Shown: piece by piece, positions 5,081 through 10,190 of the stretch
Position numbering within the stretch: the first letter of the stretch is position 1
How the letters are laid out: each line of letters begins with the position of its first letter
Assembly: GCA_947167535.1 (NCBI GenBank)
Contig: CAMVIL010000020.1
Location: 1 to 10,190, forward strand
DNA: 10,190 nucleotides
From: an uncultured Ruminococcus sp.
GTDB lineage: Bacteria > Bacillota > Clostridia > Oscillospirales > Ruminococcaceae
Reading direction: 5' to 3'
Notes under the pieces: generated by a model
The model's database searches: none
What the model saw: only the letters and a program-made list of their open reading frames with translations
What the model was told of the DNA's origin: nothing
Position numbers and translations under genes: made by a program

Positions 5081-8062
5081 TTAGTTCTTTTTTCTCCTGG
5101 TAAGAAGCCCAGCGGCAATGAATATCACAAGTCCTGCCGCCGAAATGATAATGCCTTCCTTGAGCCAGGGAGTGAAGTATCTGAATTCAACATGATGTGT
5201 TCCCTCGTCCAGCATTACGCCGAGGAACAGATTGTTCACGTTGAGAAGTTCGCGCTTCTCGCCGTCTACGTAAACGCTCCAGCCCTCGTTGTTGAGGTAG
5301 TTGACCGACAGGAGCTTCTGTCCCGTCACAGTGATGTCTCCCTCAAGGGAAGAACCGCCGCGCTCTATGTTAGTGAGCGTCTCGGCAGTGCGTGCCTTGT
5401 ATGCCTCGTCGAACCACTCGCGGGGTATGGCATAAATCTTAAAGCTGTCGTATTTAAAGGGAGTGACGAATCTCATCTCGTTGATATCGTGATCCTTGTA
5501 GCCCAGAGCGATGCAGTAGTGATCCATCGTGGTCTTCCACGACCAGTCGGAGTATTCGTTTGTGCCGGCGAAACTGAAGTAGGAGCCGTCGTCGAAAAGC
5601 ACGTACGGCGATTCATATTTTATCATCGCCATATTTCTTACCATAACGCCCTCGAAGCTTATGTAAAGGAATTTGTCGGAGATGTCATCGTTCAGGTGAA
5701 CGATATTCTCAAGATATTCGATATCCATCGTGTTCGTGTCGTAATCCTTCGTTTCAAGGTCATAGGATACCTCGCACAAAGCGTCTCTGTCAGCAAGATC
5801 GTTCCTTGTCTCGCCGTCGTAGCCTTCGAGGTAAGCGCTCTCCATCATGGCGTGGGGCAGATACGCTCTGCTCAGCCCTTCATAATCGCTGTTGCTGATG
5901 TAGGAATCGTAGGTGACTCCGGTAGGGAAGGCGGTGGAGTTTCTGTAAATGTCGTGAGTGAAGCCCTCCACATCTGCCTGTATATGATCGCAGGCTCCGT
6001 AGGGAGCTTTTATGTCGTTGTTGGTGAAGAAATAATCAACGCCGAACAGCGAGTAAAGCGGGTCTACCATACTCATGCTGTTGATATTTACTATTGAAGT
6101 GAATCCATTGCTGTTCATACCTATCCGGTCATAGAATCCGATAAGATCTTCGTCCATCATGTTGTTGAAGGTCTTGACGGTAGGTACACCAAAGAAGAGA
6201 GAATCGTTGTTGTTGCCGTTGTTAAAGCGGGGACTTGTCGTGAAGGGGATACCGTCTCCGAGATAACTGCCTTTTTTAAGGTATTTTTCGTATTCCTCAA
6301 AGGTCATAGGTTCATAGTGCAAAGGGAGAGCAGAGTCTAAGTCTTCTATTCTGCCGGTCCTGTCGGGATCCGTCTCGATCTGGGAAACGGTATCGTAGAT
6401 CGGGTCGGACAGAAGATCTCCGAAAAACATATTCGGCACCTTCTTATGCGCCTGAGTCATTGCCGAGACTGCAAATACGGCCGCCATCACCAGAGTAAGG
6501 ATCCTTGAAAGCGACTTGTGCTTGTAGATGACCAGTGCAGAAATGCCGATGATCATACCGGGGAAGAGGCACTCCCAGCCCATCTTGAAGCCGAAGATAA
6601 GAGCGATGCTGAATAGTATGAGCGGTACGAAAATGAGTATCAGGAGAAGCGCCACGATAAAGCGCTTGCTGCCGTCCTTGTTTGCCTTCATCCAGCCGAT
6701 GGCCTTCAGTATCTTGCCTGTCAGGAAGTCCACGATCTTTCCCGCACGCTTGCTGAAGAAAGGTATGCTGACGAGGATGATCATTACCGAAGCGAATATC
6801 GTAGCCACGTATTCGTACTCGATATCCATGATGATCGTAAATACGATAGCCGTGAAGGAGAAGAGACAGAGGCTGGTCTTGTCAAGCTTGTCCAGCTTTT
6901 CGAGACCCGACACCGCCAGATAGCAGATAAGCATGGCGGGGATAAAGCCCCAGCGCACCTGTTCGTACATGAATCCGTTGACGGCGTATGACACGATAGG
7001 CATAGCTACCAGCAGCATAGTCACGATCATGTAGACCTTTTTCTCGATCTTTTCACGGATATCCATAAGGGTTATCATGGCGCAGGGCAGGATAAAGCTG
7101 AATACGCCGAACTTTGTGAGCTTTATGAACAAAGACCCGAGACGTCCGATACCGGGGATAGACAAGAGGAGCACTCTTCCAAGCGTCATGTTTGTTTCGG
7201 TGCCTGCGCGGTTGCTGTTCAGGATCGAATAGAGGACCGGCATAAAAGTGATACCGCAGAGCAAAACTCCCAGAAGGATAGGTCCGCAGCAGAGGAGAAA
7301 GTCTTTGAGAAGCTCCTTGAAGAAGTGCTCCTTCTTTAAAAACAGCACTCTGAAGAAGGCAAATACCGCAAGAAAAGGCAGCGTATATAATAGGAACGTA
7401 AAGCTGCAGAAGCCCGCGAAGAATACGCTGAAGGTGAGCAGCTTCCAGCCTGTCCTGTTGAGGACTCTGTCAAGTCCCACCACCATCAGCGGGAATGCGA
7501 TCATCATATAACAGAACTGGGGATGTCCGTGGTCCCAGAAAATATAGTGTCCGCAGAAGCTGTATCCCGCAGCAAAGAATCCGCTTATCAGAAGATCGCG
7601 GTTGAAGTATTTGCAAAGATATATAAATGAAAAACCGGTTAAGTAAAGCAATATTATCTGAGTGACGGTATAGAATGCGGGAAGCGCGCTTTCGGGTAAA
7701 AAAATGCAGAGCGCATATAGAGGAAAACAAGGAAGCAGGCTGTAAAAGGATAAGATGTTATCCGAACCGAAGCTGGCGTTGTAATTTATCAGCGGAAGCT
7801 GCGGAGAACCTTTTTTCACGCTTGCGCAGAATTCAAGGAGCGACCTGCGGAAGTTCACCAGATGCGGATAGTACATACTGTTTCCGTCTCCCGCAATAAG
7901 TATCCCGCTCTTTTTAATGTCGGGGATAAACAATACTGCTCCGATCGCAAGGAATAAAACGGTATAGATAACATAGGAGGAGAGCAGCTCTTTGCGGGGA
8001 GTCTTTCTCAGGCTCTTGCCTATGCCTTCAAGTTTTGCGTCAATGTTTTCTAAGATGTTCAT
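5081..8062 (-). CDS. YfhO-family large polytopic membrane protein (GT-C-like)
   Basis: 993 residues. Seen: about 16-18 hydrophobic segments between residues 28 and 536 (for example 28-47, 105-125, 128-150, 205-243, 253-280, 318-335, 342-361, 396-436, 467-490, 497-536), a large soluble stretch (about 540-967) and one last helix (969-987) followed by RRKKN. The first loop has AGDGNSMYYPHL (57-68), resembling the acidic first-loop motif of GT-C enzymes. The end has GWSVYVDGEK (927-936), LFLGVMLDEGTHHVEFRY (945-962) and a closing helix, the characteristic YfhO tail. Family knowledge: Bacillus YfhO is needed for adding sugars to lipoteichoic acid outside the cell from a polyprenyl-phosphate donor. 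Inference: this protein transfers a sugar to a surface polymer, possibly one made from the downstream rfb products. AGAAGG is 7 nt before the ATG. It is first in the operon and visibly less GC-rich than pfkB. Confidence 0.85.
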   Translation of the reverse strand: MNILENIDAKLEGIGKSLRKTPRKELLSSYVIYTVLFLAIGAVLFIPDIKKSGILIAGDGNSMYYPHLVNFRRSLLEFCASVKKGSPQLPLINYNASFGSDNILSFYSLLPCFPLYALCIFLPESALPAFYTVTQIILLYLTGFSFIYLCKYFNRDLLISGFFAAGYSFCGHYIFWDHGHPQFCYMMIAFPLMVVGLDRVLNRTGWKLLTFSVFFAGFCSFTFLLYTLPFLAVFAFFRVLFLKKEHFFKELLKDFLLCCGPILLGVLLCGITFMPVLYSILNSNRAGTETNMTLGRVLLLSIPGIGRLGSLFIKLTKFGVFSFILPCAMITLMDIREKIEKKVYMIVTMLLVAMPIVSYAVNGFMYEQVRWGFIPAMLICYLAVSGLEKLDKLDKTSLCLFSFTAIVFTIIMDIEYEYVATIFASVMIILVSIPFFSKRAGKIVDFLTGKILKAIGWMKANKDGSKRFIVALLLILIFVPLILFSIALIFGFKMGWECLFPGMIIGISALVIYKHKSLSRILTLVMAAVFAVSAMTQAHKKVPNMFFGDLLSDPIYDTVSQIETDPDRTGRIEDLDSALPLHYEPMTFEEYEKYLKKGSYLGDGIPFTTSPRFNNGNNNDSLFFGVPTVKTFNNMMDEDLIGFYDRIGMNSNGFTSIVNINSMSMVDPLYSLFGVDYFFTNNDIKAPYGACDHIQADVEGFTHDIYRNSTAFPTGVTYDSYISNSDYEGLSRAYLPHAMMESAYLEGYDGETRNDLADRDALCEVSYDLETKDYDTNTMDIEYLENIVHLNDDISDKFLYISFEGVMVRNMAMIKYESPYVLFDDGSYFSFAGTNEYSDWSWKTTMDHYCIALGYKDHDINEMRFVTPFKYDSFKIYAIPREWFDEAYKARTAETLTNIERGGSSLEGDITVTGQKLLSVNYLNNEGWSVYVDGEKRELLNVNNLFLGVMLDEGTHHVEFRYFTPWLKEGIIISAAGLVIFIAAGLLTRRKKN

Positions 8063-8103
8063 ATACTAGCCTTCTTTTTTGTAGGATTTCGTCATCTTCT
8101 TAT

Positions 8104-8132
8104 AGTATAGCACAAAAAATCAGAATTGTAAA
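8104..8132 (-). promoter_or_regulatory. promoter of the yfhO-rfbFGH operon
   Basis: On the minus strand: -35 TTTACA (8127-8132), 17-nt spacer, -10 TATACT (8104-8109) preceded by TGC, so also an extended -10. Each hexamer has one mismatch to consensus. The start would be near 8097, giving a leader of about 35 nt. No other convincing promoter was seen upstream of rfbF, rfbG or rfbH, so all four genes probably depend on this one. Confidence 0.75.
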
Positions 8133-8161
8133 GTGAAAATAATTCAGCATTGGGAATTGGT

Positions 8162-9064
8162 TCACAGCTGTGCGAGCTGGCGCTCGATGTCTGCTTTGCA
8201 GGCGAGGCTGTCGGAGAAAGCGGTCGCTCCCCCCGAGGCGGTGCCGAGCTTTAAGGCGTACTCGCAGCCTCTGCCCGAGAGCATTCCCGCCACGAATCCT
8301 GCCACCATCGAGTCGCCCGCCCCCACCGAGTTGCGGACGGTGCCGGAGCACACGCCGAGTCGGTATGTATTTCCCTCTTCGTCGAGGAGCAGAGAGCCGT
8401 CCCCCGCCATGGAGACCAGCACGTTGCGAGCCCCCAGTGAGCGGAGCCTGTCGGCGTAGGCGGCGATGTCCTCGTCGGTCTTAAGCTCGGTGCCGAACAT
8501 CTCACCCAGCTCGAAATTGTTGGGCTTTACGAGAAAGGGGCGGTACTTCAGCGTGTCCAGCAGGAGCTTGCCTGTGGCGTCAACTATCGTCCTTACGTCC
8601 CTGCCCTCGAGACGGGCGAGTATCTGACTGTATACGTCCGACGGCAGTGACGAGGGTATGCTCCCCGCCAGCACGAGGGTGTCGCCGTCTGTCAGGGCGT
8701 CCAGCTTCTCAAAGAGCTTGTCCAGAGCGGCGCTGTCTATCTCGGGTCCCTGACCGTTGAGCTCCGTTTCCTCTGCGGATTTTATCTTGACGTTTATCCG
8801 CGAGTTGCCTTTTTCAAGGCGCACAAAATCGGTGTCGAGACCCATGCCGGCAAGACCCTTTTCTATCGCCTCGCCGGTAAAGCCCGCCGTGAAGCCCAGC
8901 GCTTTCGACGGAACGCCCAGCTCACGGAGCACCAGCGACACGTTGATTCCCTTGCCGCCGAAGTACATCTGCTCTCCGCAGGAGCGGTTGACCTGACCCA
9001 GCGCCATGCTGTCGGTGCGGACTACGTAATCTATCGCGGGATTAAATGTGACTGTGTATACCAT
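8162..9064 (-). CDS. fruK: 1-phosphofructokinase (PfkB/ribokinase family)
   Basis: 300 residues, typical for FruK/LacC. It phosphorylates fructose 1-phosphate to fructose 1,6-bisphosphate using ATP. Tagatose-6-phosphate kinase (LacC) is a close relative and cannot be ruled out by sequence reading alone. Seen: TFNPAIDYVV (6-15, substrate-binding D12), the PfkB signature with FGGKGINVS (35-43), LAGSIPSSLP (132-141), VDATGKLL (161-168), KPNNFELGEM (180-189, metal-related N and E) and the ATP/anion-hole motif NSVGAGDSMVAGF (245-257) with catalytic base D251. AAGGAG (9073-9078) overlaps the trmO stop codon and is 8 nt before the ATG, so it is co-transcribed with and probably coupled to trmO. No PTS fructose transporter or FruR-type regulator is adjacent. 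No convincing terminator follows it. Confidence 0.88.
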   Translation of the reverse strand: MVYTVTFNPAIDYVVRTDSMALGQVNRSCGEQMYFGGKGINVSLVLRELGVPSKALGFTAGFTGEAIEKGLAGMGLDTDFVRLEKGNSRINVKIKSAEETELNGQGPEIDSAALDKLFEKLDALTDGDTLVLAGSIPSSLPSDVYSQILARLEGRDVRTIVDATGKLLLDTLKYRPFLVKPNNFELGEMFGTELKTDEDIAAYADRLRSLGARNVLVSMAGDGSLLLDEEGNTYRLGVCSGTVRNSVGAGDSMVAGFVAGMLSGRGCEYALKLGTASGGATAFSDSLACKADIERQLAQL

Positions 9065-9076
9065 ATTAATAGCTCC

Positions 9077-9766
9077 TTATTCGGGTATTATGCCTGTGAC
9101 GACAGCCCTGCCGTCCTCGACGCGAAACTTCACCTCATACCCCGCGTAGGGAAAGCCGTAGACCCGCTCGGGGTCGTCCTGATATGCGGGGCGGGGGTCT
9201 TCTGCGAGGAGCGCTCTGAGCGCCGCAAGCTTGTCGTCGGGAAGTATCCCCGCAAGGCTGTCGGGGATATCCACTTTGACCTGCCGCTTCTTTCGGGTGT
9301 CGGTAAAGCCCCCCGAGGCTTCCGGCTTGCAGTCGGCGAGGGGCAGGTAGGGCTTGATGTCGAAGATCGGCGTGCCGTCCATAAGGTCAGCGCCCGCTAC
9401 CCGCAGGACGGTGCCTTTGTCGCGGGTGTGCTCCACGCCTTTGAGCCTCACGCAGGACAGCCCCCTGCTGTTGGGACGAAAGGGCGACCGTGTCGCGAAC
9501 ACTCCCACCCGTTCGTTGCCGCCCAGCCTCGGCGGCCGGACAGTGGGCGACCATTCCCCCGCGTTCTCCGAGAACTGCCATATCAGCCACAGGTGCGACC
9601 ACTCTTCTATCCCGCGGAGCGCTTCCGCCGCGCGGTACTCCGGCTCGAATACTATCAGACCCTCCAGCTCCTCCACCAGCCCGCTCTGCCGCGGTATGCC
9701 GAACTTTGAGGTGAGGTCTGTGCGTATCCGCGCTATCACTTTTATCTCAAATGCATTGTCACTCAT
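9077..9766 (-). CDS. trmO: tRNA (N6-threonylcarbamoyladenosine(37)-N6)-methyltransferase, TrmO/YaeB family
   Basis: 229 residues, near the 235 of E. coli TrmO. It uses S-adenosylmethionine to methylate t6A37 in a subset of threonine tRNAs, giving m6t6A, which improves decoding. Seen: FGIPRQSG (22-29), WSHLWLIWQF (56-65), the signature block from R77 to S104 with RPPRLGGNERVGVFATRSPF followed by RPNSRGLS, DGTPIFDIKPYLP (130-142), and a C-terminal domain with EDPRPAYQDD (189-198) and YGFPYAGYEVKF (203-214). The ATG at 9766 overlaps the end of the FAD-dependent dehydrogenase gene by 8 bp, with GGAGA 9 nt upstream. This is the conventional two-domain form. The GC-rich codon use matches its neighbours. 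Co-transcription with a sugar kinase suggests a housekeeping operon of mixed functions. Confidence 0.92.
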   Translation of the reverse strand: MSDNAFEIKVIARIRTDLTSKFGIPRQSGLVEELEGLIVFEPEYRAAEALRGIEEWSHLWLIWQFSENAGEWSPTVRPPRLGGNERVGVFATRSPFRPNSRGLSCVRLKGVEHTRDKGTVLRVAGADLMDGTPIFDIKPYLPLADCKPEASGGFTDTRKKRQVKVDIPDSLAGILPDDKLAALRALLAEDPRPAYQDDPERVYGFPYAGYEVKFRVEDGRAVVTGIIPE

Positions 9767-10190
9767 GTCCGAATCTCTCCATTACCGCCAGCGCCACGCG
9801 TATGCCGTCCACCGCCGCAGAGGTGATTCCTCCCGCGTAGCCCGCGCCCTCTCCGCAGGGGTAGAGGTTGTCGGCGCTGACCGAAGTCAGGCTGTCGCTG
9901 CGGGGCATACGTATCGGCGAGCTGGTGCGGGTCTCGGGTGCGGTGAGCAGGGCGCCCTTGTCGCCGAAACAGCTCAGCTTCTTCGAGAACGCCCGCAGAC
10001 CCTCTTCCAGCGTGTCGGTGACGAACTCGGGGAACAGCTTCCTCAGCTCGTAAGCCTCGACTCCCCGCTGGTAGGTGGGCTTCACCGACGCGTTTTTCAG
10101 CGTAGGCTTGCCGCTTAAGAATCCCCCCACCGTGGTCGCGGGGGCGATGTAGTCGTGAGCCGCACTGTAAGCCGCCCGCGCTATCTGCGC
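9759..10190 (-). CDS. FAD-dependent dehydrogenase (COG2509-like), C-terminal 143 residues
   Basis: The reading frame is open from the right edge to TGA at 9759-9761, so the start lies beyond the window. Seen: ATTVGGFLSGKP and LKNASVKPTYQRGV, a segment with LPxF-like spacing (LFPEFVTDTLEEGLRAF), ETRTSSPIRMPR, and the closing flavin-binding motif LYPCGEGAGYAGGITSAAVD followed by GIR. The last of these contacts FAD in this glutathione-reductase-like class. Family knowledge: these are about 450-540 residue cytoplasmic oxidoreductases of unknown substrate, widespread in Firmicutes and Bacteroidetes. Nothing in the fragment identifies the substrate. It overlaps trmO by 8 bp, so the two are co-transcribed. 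Confidence 0.85.
   Translation of the reverse strand, partial: AQIARAAYSAAHDYIAPATTVGGFLSGKPTLKNASVKPTYQRGVEAYELRKLFPEFVTDTLEEGLRAFSKKLSCFGDKGALLTAPETRTSSPIRMPRSDSLTSVSADNLYPCGEGAGYAGGITSAAVDGIRVALAVMERFGHE

Noticed and set aside
5078..6097. 339-codon plus-strand open frame antisense to the yfhO-like gene
   Set aside because: It lies within the YfhO C-terminal domain, has no convincing ribosome binding site or domain, and is explained as a shadow frame.
8163..8172. Perfect 10-bp palindrome CACAGCTGTG at the end of pfkB
   Set aside because: It has no T-run after it and lies over the last codons and stop. A single short palindrome in coding sequence is likely chance.

Overview
The window looks like chromosomal DNA from a fermentative Gram-positive anaerobe of the Clostridia type (a Ruminococcus-like organism is my best guess). 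This is inference. It rests on Shine-Dalgarno sites of the GGAGG/AAGGAG type before nearly every gene, promoters close to the -35/-10 consensus with extended TGn elements, a YfhO-type membrane protein typical of Firmicutes, and moderately high GC with tight gene packing. I see no phage, insertion sequence, CRISPR array, tRNA or rRNA.

Layout. (1) Positions 1-394 (minus) hold the first 131 codons of an SLC13/ArsB/NhaD-type ion permease, whose promoter is at 465-493. (2) A 224-bp divergent intergenic region (395-618) carries that promoter, an 8-bp inverted repeat, an 8-bp direct repeat and an extended -10 promoter reading right. (3) 619-1821 (plus) is a PLP-dependent enzyme of the Cys/Met (trans-sulfuration) family. 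(4) A rho-independent terminator at 1840-1864 lies between two convergent units. (5) 8062 down to 1871 (minus) is a four-gene operon with its own promoter at 8104-8132: a 993-residue YfhO-family membrane protein, then rfbF, rfbG and rfbH. (6) From the right edge to 8162 (minus) runs a second tightly packed unit: the C-terminal part of an FAD-dependent dehydrogenase, a TrmO-type tRNA methyltransferase and a PfkB-family 1-phosphofructokinase.

The coherent pathway is rfbF-rfbG-rfbH. RfbF joins glucose-1-phosphate to CTP to give CDP-glucose, RfbG dehydrates it to CDP-4-keto-6-deoxyglucose, and RfbH is the Fe-S/PMP dehydrase that begins C-3 deoxygenation. This is the common trunk of the CDP-3,6-dideoxyhexose pathway (abequose, paratose, tyvelose, ascarylose), best known from Gram-negative O-antigens. 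The partner reductase, the final ketoreductase/epimerase and a dedicated glycosyltransferase are absent from the window, but a large YfhO-type protein is co-transcribed first. The sugar may therefore decorate a cell-surface polymer. This operon is the most interesting part of the window; the rest is ordinary metabolism and RNA modification.
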